A stretch of DNA of 64,000 nt from Heterohyrax brucei (taxonomy: Eukaryota > Chordata > Mammalia > Hyracoidea > Procaviidae), in contig CM053143.1 of assembly GCA_028571685.1 (NCBI GenBank), positions 137,426,829 to 137,490,828 of the forward strand. The letters run 5' to 3'. The notes beneath the pieces were generated by a model. The model had not been told where the DNA came from and ran no database searches. It saw only the letters and a list, made by a program, of their open reading frames with translations. The first letter of the stretch is position 1, and each line of letters starts with the position of its first letter. The position numbers and the translations under genes were made by a program. This document shows positions 47,569 through 59,942 of the stretch, piece after piece.

Positions 47569-47721
47569 TTAGTGGGACTGTGCAATGCTGGAGCAATAAT
47601 CCAAAATGTCCTGAATCGTAAATTCCATTGTAACACCAGACCCAGGGTAACAGCGAGCGATCAAACCTTCAAAGTGCTTGTACTGGCGTATAAATTCATC
47701 TTGCATGGAGTGCCACACCAC
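47569..47721 (-). CDS. EXOC1: EXOC1 last coding exon and stop
   Basis: 153 nt including the TAA at 47571-47569. The frame [20 protein letters not shown]... to ...YCSSIAQSH is the known Sec3 C-terminus. Confidence 0.96.
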   Translation of the reverse strand: MVWHSMQDEFIRQYKHFEGLIARCYPGSGVTMEFTIQDILDYCSSIAQSH

Positions 47722-47799
47722 CTTAAGGGGAAAAAAAAAATTCAGAAATAATATATAATCAAGCACATAGAAATAATGTCAAGACATTCTAAGAATTTG

Positions 47800-48000
47800 G
47801 CATAGTGTAGTGTTTGAGAACACACATTTTGGAGTCAGAATCCTAGTTCCTTCCACTTACAAGATATGTCATCTTGAGTATGTTCATCTCTGTTGTGTCT
47901 CAAGTTCTTCATCTGTAAACTGGAGTAATAATGATACCTCTTTCATGTATGACAAGTGCTTAGAACAGTGACACCAGTGACTGTTTATTAAGTTTTAGCT
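47800..48000 (+). repeat. MIR SINE
   Basis: 'cttcatctgtaaactggagt' and 'caagtgcttagaacagtgac' in MIR order, in the last EXOC1 intron. Confidence 0.78.
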
Positions 48001-48245
48001 ATTATCATATCTGCCCCCATATCTAACCAGTGATTTCACAAATATGAATGCAACTAAAACTAATGATTAAATGAAATGCAACAATTAATGCTCACATTTC
48101 ATTTCAGATAAAAGTGTAAACATTCTTTTCTATAAAACAGATTATGCAAAACACTGCTGTGGATGAAATCAAGGTGAGTATCAGACCCAGCATCTCCAAC
48201 CAACGCATTTATATTATAATCTAGAAGCAGAAACCAGTATGTAGA

Positions 48246-48405
48246 CAATCGTGGCAGCACAGTGGTTAAGAGCTATGGCTGCCAACCAAAAGGCCGGCAG
48301 GCTGAATCCACTAGCCTCTCTTTGGAAACCCTACGGGGCAGTTTGACTGTGTCCAACAGAGTCACTATGAGTAAAACTGACTCAGTGGCAATGGATATAG
48401 CTGTT
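48246..48405 (+). repeat. AfroSINE
   Basis: 'gcagcacagtggttaagagc' head and 'ctatgagtaaaactgactca' tail. Confidence 0.87.
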
Positions 48406-48423
48406 TGGGGTATGAAGACAGAG

Positions 48424-48635
48424 AGAAGCCTGGTGGTTCAAATGGTTAAGTGCTTGGCTGTTAACTGAACAGCTAGTGGTTAAAACCCACCAGCAGCTCT
48501 AAGGGAGGAAAGACCTGGTGATCTGCTCCCATAAAGGGTACACCCAAGAAAATCCTATGGGGAAGTTCTGCTCTGTCACACAGGCCACCATGAGTCAGAA
48601 CTCACTCTGAGGCACACAGCAACAACGGTAACAAT
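48424..48635 (+). repeat. AfroSINE (long subtype)
   Basis: 'gaagcctggtggttcaaatg' head; tail 'agcaacaacgg' is RTE-like. Confidence 0.85.
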
Positions 48636-49044
48636 CAGATACACTCATTCACCCCAACGTTAACAGGCTGTATCGCTTGAAGCTTATTCTTCTACATCAG
48701 CACAGGGCAAAGTGCTGACTGACAACCTGCTGACTGTGGATACTATGGTCACCATCATCCCTGCCGGACAGTGGAGGAAATACACCTTTTCAGGTTTTTT
48801 TCTTACTTCATTTCATAAATCCTAAACTTTGTATCTTAAGACTTGTCACTATTCCATAAACAGTATTAACCTGTTTTGCTTTTCATCTTCTAGCTCATGC
48901 TACTTCTTCTACCTGGAGGGCCACTCTCCCTACTTTAACTGTTACAATACAACCTGATTTTCTGAGGCTAATACAAAAGCAATATCCTCCCTGAAGCCTT
49001 CCATGACACCGGAATTATTCTCCCTCATTTCGATAGGGCTGTCA

Positions 49045-49310
49045 ATACAGTTTATGAAGAATAAAGGCTCAACTTGGACTTTAAATATGGCCCTACCACT
49101 TGTCAGCAGTGTGTTCTTTGTTCTTGTTCTTACTATTTAACCTCTCTGAGCTTTGGTTTTCTCTTCTATACAATGGCATAACAATAACAGTACTCACTGT
49201 ATGAGGGGCATTATTTCCACTTTTCAAATAAGGAGGCTTAGCCTCAGATGAAGTAACTGTCCCAAAGTCATGCACCTTTCTGTGGCTAGCTTATGAGCCC
49301 ACTGTAACTG
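49045..49310. repeat. Two MIR fragments in opposite orientation
   Basis: 49045-49200 reads in plus MIR sense ('taacctctctgagctttggt'), 49200-49310 in minus sense ('ccacttttcaaataaggagg'). Confidence 0.6.
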
Positions 49311-49652
49311 GACTCCCAAGCTAAGAACCACTCCACTGGACTGTACTCTACACCATTTACTCTCCCTAAAATCTGAACAACCAAATACTAAAAAACCAAA
49401 CAAAAAATGCAAGATAAGCAGAAACAGCCACGAAAACTTACATAAAGTATTACTTCTTTCGTTCTTTCAATTCATGACTCTAGCCTGCAACTTACGGAAC
49501 TTTTCTCCTACACTCAAGTTACAAAACCTGTAGCATTTCTAGAAGAATATTTTGTAGAAAAGTAACATATGTAAGGGTCTTCAAATTTCTTCCTGAATGT
49601 AAATTTGAATGGCTGCACAGTACTCTGTATAATGACACAGAAGTAAGCATAC

Positions 49653-49847
49653 CTGAAGTAAGTTCTCCTCTTCACATAAATGTTTATCAACCTTCTTGTA
49701 GAGGTTATCCAGACCTTTTTTCACTTCCTTTCCAGGATACTCTTTAATAACTTTACGAAGTTCTTGTTTGTTGAACGCAAGCTGGTAGCTCACTTCCTCC
49801 TCTCTTATGCCTTGTGCTACACGAGCTTCAACACCTTCAAAGAAATG
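49653..49847 (-). CDS. EXOC1: EXOC1 penultimate exon
   Basis: 195 nt, exactly 65 codons: [20 protein letters not shown]... to ...LCEEENLLQ. The acceptor is CTTGAAG and the donor GTATGC. Confidence 0.96.
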
Positions 49848-49989
49848 CTTCAAGGAAGCGAAAAGAAATAACGGCTAAAAACTGCTCTTCCGATCACTTA
49901 AAAAAAATTGGTTATAAAATAGCATATATCTCCTATATAAAAATCAGGCAATGCATATATGAAAGTATAAAGTAACAATCACTCATCAC

Positions 49990-50680
49990 CACACTTATTA
50001 TCACACAGCCACTGTTAATATTTCAGCGTTTCTCTTGTCTTTTGACATATGAATATACAGGTAGGATTGTAATTTTTTTTATTGTGTTTTCCCTTTTAAT
50101 ATTTTGTTTTTTCCAAGTATAAATGTAAATTGATGTAAGATACTTCTTCTTGTGAGTACAGTGTTGGATATTTAATACTTTAGCATTTTTATCTAGTCTA
50201 AGTACAGTTATTACATATACCTTTAGACATGAGTATTGACCTACATTGTGATTCTACTCTAGCACTATAATTTCTCAGTTGAGGAGGATAACTGCAAGTA
50301 TTCTCAAGATTCTTCGTAATATATACACTGCTCCCGAGGAATGCTACTTTATCAATACCATCATCAGCAAACAATCCTTGCTATTTTGACATGAAAAAAG
50401 GTTTGCTGTTTTATTTCACAATTCTTTGGTTACAAGTAAACAATGCTTTCACAGATTTAGTACTGATTCAGAACCCTTGTTCACATACACATAGGAGTCT
50501 TAGTACTTTTCTTACTAATTTAAAGAGATCTTTTATATTAAATATGCTGAGTGCTGAACTGTTACAAATATTGTATTCAAGTTGTTTTTTAAGTATATTT
50601 ATCTTCTTAATATGGAAAGTTCAAATTTTAACATAAATAAAATATCCTTTTTTATTGCTTTTAAGATCTGAAGAATGCTG
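49990..50680. other. EXOC1 intron, no repeat recognised
   Basis: T-rich on the plus strand; nothing assigned. Confidence 0.4.
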
Positions 50681-50684
50681 ACTC

Positions 50685-50890
50685 CTGGGCCCCTGGGTGT
50701 CGCACTGGTTAAGCACTCAGTGACTGAGAGGCTGCCCATTCAATCCCACTCAGAGGTGCCTTCAAAGTTAGGCCTGGTGATTGGCTTTTGGAAGGTGACA
50801 GTCCTGAAAACTCTCCGGAGCAGTGCTACACTACACACACAGGGTTGCCAAGAGTTGGCACTGCCTCGACAGCAACTAACGCTAACAATA
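50685..50890 (+). repeat. AfroSINE (long subtype)
   Basis: 'cccctgggtgtcgcactggt' head; 'gacagcaactaacgctaaca' end. Confidence 0.87.
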
Positions 50891-51079
50891 CCCCTTTTGG
50901 AGATCAACTATTAACTCATTTTCTTCCAGATTTTTAATGTTATTCACCTTTTAAAGTGCAGTCCTTTAACACTTCCCCCACGTAATTCTCTAACACCACT
51001 TGCTGAGTAATCCATCTATTTCTTACTCATTTGTGATGGTTAGTACTAAATTTATCCTGTATTAAATTCTTGCAGTTCT

Positions 51080-51152
51080 ACTCTGTTGTTTAGGGTTGTT
51101 ATGAGTAAGAACTGACTCTGCAGCAATGGGTCTGGTTTGTTTTTTTTTTTTT
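51080..51152 (+). repeat. AfroSINE tail fragment
   Basis: 'ggttgttatgagtaagaact' with T-rich end. Confidence 0.7.
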
Positions 51153-51264
51153 ATAAATTCTTGCATATATATTAGGATCTATTTGAAAATTAAATGGTTT
51201 TACTGATCACCATGCCTATATTTGTACACAACACAACAGAATACTGCTAAGCCCTATTCCTAGA

Positions 51265-51425
51265 GCCCTGATGGTGCCGTGGTTAGCTTGGCTGCTAACC
51301 ACAAGGTCAGCAATTAAAATCCACCAGCTGCTCCCTGGAAACTGTATGCAGGTGGTTTTTACTCTGTCACATAGTGTCACTACGAGTTGGAACTAACTTG
51401 ATGTCAATAAGCTTGGGCTTGGCTT
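51265..51425 (+). repeat. AfroSINE
   Basis: 'agagccctgatggtgccgtg' head, nearly full. Confidence 0.87.
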
Positions 51426-51429
51426 AGCC

Positions 51430-52204
51430 CAATTCCTTTTCATTACTTTTATCTGAAATTTCCTTAGCAATTATTATTTATTTTTTCATTATTATATTTT
51501 CAATAAGTTTATATTCCTGGTGCTTTTGTTTCTATGTAACTTCTAATTGTTTATTGCTGACACATAAGAAAGAAACTGTTTTTTCCACATTTATTTTGAA
51601 ACCTGCCACTCTATTAGAGAACACTAATTTCAACATGTCATATACAGGTAATGGTAATCTTTACTCTTTTTTCTGTAGTTCTTACTTATGTCTCATGTAT
51701 TATTGCACTGACCAGAGCTTTGTTAAAATAATACAGGATCTAACAATAGTTTGAACTTAAAAGGAAATGCTTCTAATATAATACTCAACTATCACACAGT
51801 CTTTAGGTTTAAGGCAGGCCATTTATCTTTTTAAAGGAATATTTGTCTATTCTTAAGTTTTATAAGGAATTGTTTCTACATTTTAAGTATTTATTTGAAC
51901 TGTTAACAGACACATATTCTCTGACACTAATTTCAAGTTAAAAACTTATGAAAGATGACTAACCACATTTTGGACAGAGTTAGAATGGTCCCTTTATGCT
52001 TTCTATGTGTTAAGTCCTCTAAAATTACCACTTCTTAATTTTAATGATCAAATTTGCTTTAGGAAAGACAAAAAAAAAAAAAAAAAAAGGAAAAGGCAAC
52101 AAACAAAGCCAGTTTTTGGTTTCTTCTTATCTTGATAACATTTTTGAAAACTTGACTTAAACTATGGATAAAAGTTGACCATTCATAAGAAATGGGTAAG
52201 AGTC
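51430..52204. other. EXOC1 intron, unassigned
   Basis: Only an A19 tract near 52070 stands out. Confidence 0.4.
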
Positions 52205-52410
52205 TGATAAAATAATAAAAGCCTAATCAAGGTTCACACCCTTGGTTTGTTACTTACTGTATTACTTACAAGCTATTATAATTTCAAGCAAGTTTATTTC
52301 CTTTCTGTTTCTTCATTTATAAGATGGGAAAATACTACCATCTTTCCTCACATAATTGCTTACAGGAATTAAAAACTTTATTTATAAAGAATCCAGCAGT
52401 GCCTGGCACA
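52205..52410 (+). repeat. MIR SINE
   Basis: 'ttcatttataagatgggaaa' and 'agcagtgcctggcacac' in MIR order. Confidence 0.72.
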
Positions 52411-52554
52411 CTAGCAGTTTCAATAAGGGAGTCCCTTCTTCCATATCCCCTGTACCAATAGATGAGCAGATTAAGATAAATATCTGTAGTATTATTCATA
52501 TGTAAACAGGTATCATTTGAACCAGGAAAAATAAATTGTCAAAAAAATGCTCAC

Positions 52555-52754
52555 ATTTAGTTTTTCAAGTGGCTGTCCTAAAGAATAAATGACATAAGAC
52601 TGAAGGTGATCGGTGTACTTTTGTTTGGCTTCTTTTTTTTCAGCTTCTAGACATGAGATTTTCAAACGAGAGAGAGTTGCAAAAATATGGTGAAAGTTCT
52701 CCATCATAACAACATCCCTGGGAGTCTTCTGGCTTTCATTTGCTACTTTCTCCA
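52555..52754 (-). CDS. EXOC1: EXOC1 exon
   Basis: 200 nt, frame [20 protein letters not shown]... to ...[11 protein letters not shown]. The acceptor is TTTATTTTAG and the donor GTGAGC. Confidence 0.96.
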
Positions 52755-53199
52755 CTAAAATAAAACAGAAAACAAATATAACATCTCTGATACGACTACA
52801 TTTAGTTACATTTACACATTGATTTTTTTTTTTTTCCGATGTGTAAGTTTAAGAATTAAGCTCATTTCTGGACACTAGTAAAATATACTATATACTGGAG
52901 AATTCTTTTTTAAAAATAAATTTTATTATAAGTACGAGTATACAATCCATATCCTGGAGAATTCTTTACATTCACCTAAGCCTGACAAAGAATCACCTTG
53001 ATACAGTCTCATGTATATATGGACACTTAATATGTGATAAAAGGTGGCATGTCAAATCAGCTGGGGAAACGATGTACTATTCAAATGTATTAGGAAAACT
53101 AATTGGTCCATCTAAATATACTAAAGTGAACTTCTCATTTAACAGCCTTTAGGAAACTACATTGTAAATTGCTTAAGAGTTTAAAATGTAATGAACAAC

Positions 53200-53420
53200 A
53201 ATAACAAAAAACCCAGTTGCTATGGAGTCCATCCTGACTCACGGTGATACCATGTGTATCAAAACAGAACTGTGCTCCATCAGGCTTCATAGGCTGGTTT
53301 TTTGGAAGCTGATTCCAGACCTTTCTTCTAAGGCATCTCTGGATGGCCTCAAACCTCCAGTTCTTCCATCAGCAGCCAAGCAGGTTAACTGTTTGTATTA
53401 CTCAGGGATTCCACCAAATA
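53200..53420 (-). repeat. AfroSINE (long subtype)
   Basis: (AACAA)n side, then 'ggagtccatcctgactcacg' to 'attactcagggattcc'. Confidence 0.82.
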
Positions 53421-53569
53421 ACCTGTAATTTTCTGATAGCATTATGGCCTTTCTAAACATGGCACAAAACTTAGAATTAGGTTGTAAAAGGTGGGTAGAT
53501 CTGATATAAATTTGTAAAATTTTTATACAGAAAGACGCCACGAAATTAAAAACAATTTGGATAAGTATC

Positions 53570-54085
53570 TTCGTGGAACATTAATGATAAAGGATCAACA
53601 ACCTTTTTAATATAAAAAAACTCAGAGAAAAAGATCAACACATCAACAGGAGAGAAATGGCACAGGATATGAGTGGCAATCAACAAAATAAGAAATACAA
53701 CCGGTCAACAAAATGTTCAAGCACTCTTAATAGCCAATGAAATGGAAATGTGAATGTTTCAAAATGAAAGAACAAAACCACGGATAATACCTGCTAATAT
53801 CCAGCACTGTGTGTGAGGGATGGAAACTCCTACTGACTGTTCCTGACTCTAAACTGATAGAAACTTTCTGAATGGCAATATGGCAAAAACCTTGAGAAAC
53901 ATAAAATCCTTTGACCTAGTAATTTCATTTTTAGTCATTTTCCCTAAAGAAATTATCAGACAAGTAGACAAAGACATATACAGGAAACCACAAACAAATG
54001 TGTAGTAATAGTAGGTTTGGTGAAATAAATGACACACAGACTACCATAATCATTGACAACGATTATGGCTATCTGGATTTATCAA
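53570..54085 (+). mobile_element. Old L1 ORF2/3' fragment
   Basis: 'tttctgaatggcaatatggc' and 'ttgacctagtaatttcattt' with 'ctaaagaaattatcagacaa' are L1 ORF2 text, strongly decayed. Confidence 0.6.
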
Positions 54086-54344
54086 CAAGGAGAGACACTA
54101 GGATTATGCAGTCCAGTGGTTTCCAAATATTATGACTGTAATTTAATTTTTACATTAAATAATATACATACACACGCATGTACCATGTATTTATTTATTG
54201 ATCAATCATAGTGATAGAGGGAGACAGACTTACTGAAAAGTCTGGAAGGATAAAAATTATCTCTCCACACTGAGATTATAGCTGATCTTATTTATTTTCC
54301 TTATTTTTTAAAAACCAATTTTCTGATTTGGTGGGGGGAGGTGC

Positions 54345-54460
54345 AGTGGAGCCCAGGAGGTACAGTGGGTTAAAGCTTGGCTGCTAACCAAAAGGTTAGC
54401 AGTTCAAATCTTCTGGACTACAGGGTCGACATGAGCTGTAATTGATTGGACAGCAAGTTT
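54345..54460 (+). repeat. AfroSINE, internally shortened
   Basis: The B-box 'gttagcagttcaaatcttct' joins almost directly to the tail 'ctacagggtcgacatgagc'. Confidence 0.78.
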
Positions 54461-54512
54461 TTTTTTTTCTTTTTTAAGGGAATATACTTTTCCGTACAAT
54501 CAGATAAAGCAA

Positions 54513-54572
54513 GGAAAACCTGGTGGTATAGTGGTTAAGAGTTGCAGCAGCTAACCAAAAGGTTGGTAAGGG
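54513..54572 (+). repeat. AfroSINE head only
   Basis: 'aacctggtggtatagtggtt' through 'ctaaccaaaaggttggtaag'; stops about 30 bp before the fold-back element. Confidence 0.75.
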
Positions 54573-54601
54573 TACTCTGAATTTTAAAAAAATCAAGCAT
54601 A

Positions 54602-55132
54602 TGAGCTCTAACAATTACGAACTTATTTGTTCTAAGTGCTATGCATCTCACTGCTGAGTATCACTATGGTCACCTTCGAAGTACTCCCCTTGAGAAGCTA
54701 TGCTCTGATGCCAGTGCCTAGTCCGTCCTTCAGAGCAATTTTGGAACTCTTTCTGGAATGGCCACTGCACATGCTGGCATGGTGGCAAGTTCATAAACTG
54801 AACTGTACAGTTGTCTGGGAGTTTTTAGCCAGTAAACAAACACCCTCCCCACTCACCTGATCTGGCCAAATGCTTTTTTTGTTTACCTGAAGATAAAGAC
54901 AATATTGAATGGAAGACATCTGGATGACATTCAGGACATCAAGAGTAATTTGATGGCCGCTCTGATGGCCATTCCAGAAAAAGAGTTCCAAAACTGCTTT
55001 GAAGGGTAGACTAGGTGCTGGCATCAGTGTATAGCTTCCTAAGGGGAGTACTTCAAAGGTGACCATAGCGGTATTCAGCAATGAGGCACTTTTACTAGGG
55101 TAATTTCACGGACTTAAATGGCAGTCCTCACC
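54602..55132 (+). mobile_element. Fold-back mariner-derived element, copy 3
   Basis: 531 bp inside an EXOC1 intron, about 0.65 kb from an exon. Left and right arms each give, on opposite strands, nearly the same frame (MVTFEVLPLRSYALMP versus MVTFEVLPLGSYTLMP), proof of the inverted duplication. TA lies at the left edge; the right edge is less certain. Confidence 0.8.
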
Positions 55133-55777
55133 TAACCATTTAATTGTGAAATTTATCTTTCTTCACAGACTTGCTTCTACTGAAACTATGTTACGCTGAG
55201 ACAATTCTACTTCCTGTCAGTTTTTTAGATTTTAAAATTCCTGAATGGATGTAATCAGATCACATATTTCAAATTAAATGACATGTCCAAAACATTTCTG
55301 TAACTTAACAGTGGGATCTGACACAGGAAGAGAGTGAATGACAGTATTTTAAAATCTAAATATAGTCTGAAAAAGACAATTATGTAACAGACACAAAAAC
55401 TCTGGACTGAAAAGGTAACTTAATTTGCTTCAAGTTACAAAGACACCACTGCACAACTTGCCAAGAAGTCTCTTGCTACATACAAATGTAATCTGGGAGA
55501 TAGATTTTTTGTGTTAATAATAAGCATGATTTTCAATTGTATATAATGATACACCCATATAAGATTTCAAATATAAGTGATTTTTTTTTTATGGCTATGG
55601 AAAGCCTGTATTTACTGCTCCTTTTCCAAATTTAAGAAACTTTTGCTTCCAGAAAGCCTAAAAAGCAAAGATGGTAGAATACAGACATAATCAACATTTC
55701 TAGCCCTCAATTTTCCAGTGACCAGAAATAATGAAAACAATCAACCCCCAAACTTCCTCAGAACACAAAAATCTTAC

Positions 55778-55961
55778 CATTAACAAACACTCCTCTGATA
55801 AGTTTGGTGTACGCTTTATCTAGATCTCCACGGCGCTCAGCATTTTTAAAGATTGATTCCGCGAGACCAGCAAATTCTTCAAATTCAGCAACAAATGGAA
55901 GAATTCCTACTTTACTCTTCTTTGAGATCTTTACTTCTTCCATCTGCCTTATTTGGTTACT
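55778..55961 (-). CDS. EXOC1: EXOC1 exon
   Basis: 184 nt, frame [20 protein letters not shown]... to ...LIRGVFVN plus one base that starts the next Val codon. The acceptor is CTTTAG and the donor GTAAGA. Confidence 0.96.
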
Positions 55962-57020
55962 CTAAAGTTAGGCAAAAAGTAAGGGAGACAGACAACCAAG
56001 CAACTTAGAAGCTACATAAAATAATAATCAAACGTATGTATCATAGGGGAGGGACACAATTCGGACCCTAGAACATTTTAGATGGTTACCAGCTGAAGAT
56101 GAATCCCAACAGGGATAATTAAGAAAAACTGCTTTCACAGATTTAAAAATACATAAAACTGTTATAAGCTTCATTTAAGAATCAAACAATATCAGAAAGC
56201 TCACACTATTTAAAACAAAACACAATCAAGGTTTGTGAGCCTCAAGTTTTTGTTCAAAGTTAAAACAACTCATTAACATGTCTATCACTCATCTAGGACA
56301 AGTACAAGGTGACTGCCCATTTCCCGGTCGGAGCAGACCAGAGAACAGGATTTCTCTGAGTTACTTTAGTTGGTGGCTCTGTGGCCCATCTTGAGACCCA
56401 CAGATATTTTCTATTTTTACCAGTCTAAAGTTTCTGTTTGGAAAGACAAATTCTATGATTTTTTTCCCCCTGGCTGGTGGGTTATGAGGATTGAAAGGGA
56501 CAATCAGTATTTCTACTATAAATCTGCATTACACTTTTCTGTATATTTACTAGTTACAAATTACTTCACATTAAAGTGTTTGCACATAACAGTGACAGAA
56601 TTTAGACATCTGAGTTCAAAAAGACACACTCAGTTACAAATCAACAGAGGTTTTGTCTATGTTTGAGGAGGTCTAGAGTTCTGTGTGGCATTTAAATGCA
56701 CAGGATACAAACTACGGTCTGAATATAAACTGAACATTACTAGGAAATATTCTAAATGACAGTGGTCTTCTCTGGCTTTGTGATTGGTGGGGTAGGAAGT
56801 GAGTATTCATTTAAGAAAACAGTCATCAGTGAAATCCTGTGACAAAGGCATTCGAAGTTCTCTCAACCGAATGTACCCTGTTCTAGCTGGCAAACCATTC
56901 ACACTTTTATTACTAGAAGGACATGGGGGACAGTTAAGACTATTTAAGACTACAATGTAGATGCTACAGTGCTTTCTCCATGGCAATTTAACTAAATTAC
57001 ATCATTTGCAAAAGTTTAAA
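55962..57020. other. EXOC1 intron, no repeat recognised
   Basis: No coding or repeat assignment. Confidence 0.4.
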
Positions 57021-57116
57021 GATACAAATCTATGTCACTATAGTGGGAGGAATCTTGAAAAGAATCTTAAGAAGGATACAAATTTACATCACTGTAGTGG
57101 GAGGAATCTTGAAAAG
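57021..57116 (+). repeat. Local tandem duplication, period 54 bp
   Basis: 'gatacaaatctatgtcacta' at 57021 and 'gatacaaatttacatcactg' at 57075 start two copies that share 'gtgggaggaatcttgaaaag'. Confidence 0.85.
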
Positions 57117-57349
57117 CAAACTACACACAGGTAAGACACTAGACTGGAGGGTCCAACTTGGCATATTGATGTGTCAGATGCTTTCTAATTTTAGCTCTAG
57201 TTCAGATGTGATTAGCTTTCTTAGCTCTGTTCCTTAGAGAACACTGTATACACTGAGCTTGGGCAACATACGGCACTGCCAAATTCGAACACTATCTGCT
57301 TCATTTTCTGCAGCCACTGGCATTCAACGCTTTTTGCCCACTACACAGA

Positions 57350-57770
57350 CCCATTTTTTTTTAATTGTGCTTTAGGCGCAGGTTTACATAGCAAGTTTCT
57401 CATTAAACAGTTACTACACAAATTGTTTTGTGACACTGGTTGCCAACTCCGGATGTCCCAACACTCTTCTCTTCTCCACCCCGCATTCCCTGTTTATACT
57501 TGCCCAGTTTTCCTGTCCCTTCCTGCTTTCTCATCTTTGCTTCTGGGCTGGTGAGCCCATTAGCCTCATATGTGACTGAACCACGAAGCATCTCTCTCTT
57601 GTGTGTTACTGTTGGTCCTGAGGACTTGTCTGGTCTTTGACTGAACCTCAGGAGTGACTTAGTATGGAGTATACGATGCCTGGTGGCCACACTTTCAAGG
57701 CTCCTCTAGTCTGTGTCAGACCAGAAAACCCATTAACTTTTGAACTTTTTACGCCCCACGCCCTATTCTT
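57350..57770 (-). mobile_element. L1 3'-end fragment
   Basis: T/A-rich left edge, then 'aattgtgctttaggcgcagg', 'caagtttctcattaaacagt', 'gtgacactggttgccaactc', the complement of the L1 3' end (compare 15.9k). Confidence 0.8.
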
Positions 57771-58124
57771 GTCCCAAACACTGAGACATTTAATAATTCC
57801 TGAGCATATACAATCTACTAGACCCTGTGAGAAGACCTGAGTTAAAGTAAGAGAGAGAAGGATGACCGGTGGCAGAAGGAGTCATACTTCTCTTCAGGGA
57901 TTAAAATAAGTCCTTTACAAATACACACAATTTAGGAGAAAATGTGAATTTATACCTTTTCCTAGATTAACATTCTTTACCACCACCATCATTACTGGCT
58001 ATCAGCTGATTAAGCCATTCCTTCGTGTCAGGCAATGTGCTACGCAGTTCACTTGAGTCTGTCTCTGTCTACCTGATACCACTGCCTTTACCTTTAACCA
58101 CAGCGTATGACTGGGTTGGGAGGG

Positions 58125-58285
58125 GAAACCCTGGTAGCACAGTGGTTAAAGAGCTATGTTTGCTAACCAAAAGTCTGGCAGTCTTACTCTATCAGGTACT
58201 CCTTGGGAATCCTGTGGGGCAGGTCTACCCTGTCTTTTTAGGGTCACAAGGAGTCAGAATCAATTTGACAGCAATGGGTAGTAGT
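58125..58285 (+). repeat. AfroSINE
   Basis: 'aaccctggtagcacagtggt' head. Confidence 0.87.
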
Positions 58286-58315
58286 GTGGTGGGCTGAGAG
58301 ATACTAGACAAAATT

Positions 58316-58361
58316 TTAAGCCTTTATATTCTAGCGATTAAGCCTTTATATTCTAGAAATA
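58316..58361 (+). repeat. Tandem duplication, about 24 bp
   Basis: 'taagcctttatattctag' occurs twice in succession. Confidence 0.85.
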
Positions 58362-59140
58362 TGTAGTCTCCTCATGATTTAGTGCTCCAACTATATCACA
58401 AGGGCCTCATCTTCACCTTTGGTACCTCTACTTGTTCCTTCTGGCTATCTGCCTCATTCACACATTCTAGGTAATCACTACCTCTGAAGAAGGGATAACA
58501 GAAAAACTTGAAATATCCAAGTTTCATAGCATTTCACATATCAAGTGACATAATCTGGTACAAAAGGTGGATTAACAAGCCCACTGAGCTGACATTTAAG
58601 TTTCTACAGTGGACACAGATTGCTTTCATACATTAAAATACCTGCTAAATACTAATTTTTAAAAGTATAAAGAATTACATGGATTTTAATTACTCTCAAT
58701 ATTTTTAACTTCCATTACCCTATGGATATTTTAAGAGCTGGACATAATCCAGAGGTCACCTAGTGATTTTAGTGATTTCATTATGGTTTTATTTCTTAGA
58801 GCGGAAATATTCAAAAGATACATATCCTCTTTTACGTGTCATGTAATTGATAAAATGAAACATTTTCTTTAGGATCTGGCCCAGCTCAATTTATACCAAT
58901 GTACTTTACCACAAGCTAACAGACTATAACAAAGTTCTTAATGACTTTTTCTATTAGACAAGGGAAAATGATGATTGTTAGAAGCTCTTATAAGAAAAAT
59001 TTATTCTTAAAATAAAACAATACAATCATTAAAGTTATCAGTTGAATAATTGAAATAAAGGACCAAGATAAATAATGTAAACAAAATAATCCAATTATTA
59101 ATTTGATTGCTGGAATATCTTAAAAGAACTACTATAGTAA
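58362..59140. other. EXOC1 intron, unassigned
   Basis: No feature recognised. Confidence 0.4.
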
Positions 59141-59144
59141 ATAC

Positions 59145-59310
59145 CCTGGAAATCTTGGTGGCAGAGTGGATTAAGTGCTATGTCTGCTAACCAAGAGGTC
59201 AGTAGTTCAAATCCACCAGGTACTCCTCGAAAACTCTACGGGACACTTTCACTCTGGCTTCTAGCTTTGCTATGAGTTGTACCTGACTCAACAGCAGTGA
59301 GACTACAGTA
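59145..59310 (+). repeat. AfroSINE
   Basis: 'cttggtggcagagtggatta' A-box region and 'gtagttcaaatccaccaggt' B-box region both close to consensus. Confidence 0.88.
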
Positions 59311-59569
59311 AGTCCAAGTGATCAGTTGTTTCATTAAATCAGTGGTCACTAACTAATAAGCCAAAGTGTCAGTAAATTGTCTAGTGGGTCTCTAAGCAGC
59401 CGTTCTGCCATGCATGCTATCTAGTCTAGAATTTGCAGACTCACAGTGTAGCAGTGAAAGGAGCGCTGCTCAGTTACCTCTCAGCCAACACTCTGCTTCA
59501 AAGTTTTAGGGGGACATGAAGAGCAGATATCCCAACCCCAAGCCCCAAAGCTGTTGCCATTTAGTCATA

Positions 59570-59735
59570 ACAAAAACGGAACCTAGTACTGCTGAGTCGA
59601 TTCCGACTCATAGTGACCCTGTAAGTCAGAGGAGAACTGCTCCATACAGTTTCCAAGGAGTGCCCGGCAGATATGAACTGCTGATGTTTTGGTTAGCAGA
59701 CGTAGCACTTTACCACTACCCCATCAGTGTTTTCT
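59570..59735 (-). repeat. AfroSINE
   Basis: 'gctgagtcgattccgactca' to 'accccatcagtgttttc', about 210 bp from an EXOC1 exon. Confidence 0.86.
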
Positions 59736-59761
59736 ATTGTGTCATAGGGACCCTTTAAGTC

Positions 59762-59840
59762 ATTAGAACTGTCCTACGGAGTTTCCAAGGAGCACCTGGT
59801 AGATTTCAACTGCCAATCTTTTGGCTAGCAACCACAGCAC
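59762..59840 (-). repeat. AfroSINE fragment
   Basis: Middle and part of the head only: 'gtttccaaggagcacctggt' to 'ctagcaaccacagcac'. It ends about 100 bp from the EXOC1 donor at 59942. Confidence 0.8.
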
Positions 59841-59942
59841 TTCCAGATCTCTTAAAAGATGGCTGGAAATCTCTTAATTTAAATATATTCACCTAGCTTT
59901 TAAAATAATAATTAGACTTCTAAGTTATTTTTAAAAACTTAC

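Noticed and set aside
48246..48635. Pair of SINEs that might be one composite element
   Set aside because: Each has its own head and tail and they belong to different length subtypes, so two insertions are simpler.
54636..55081. Two similar open frames on opposite strands, suggestive of a duplicated small gene
   Set aside because: Both are antisense readings of the mirrored transposase 3' end in the fold-back element.
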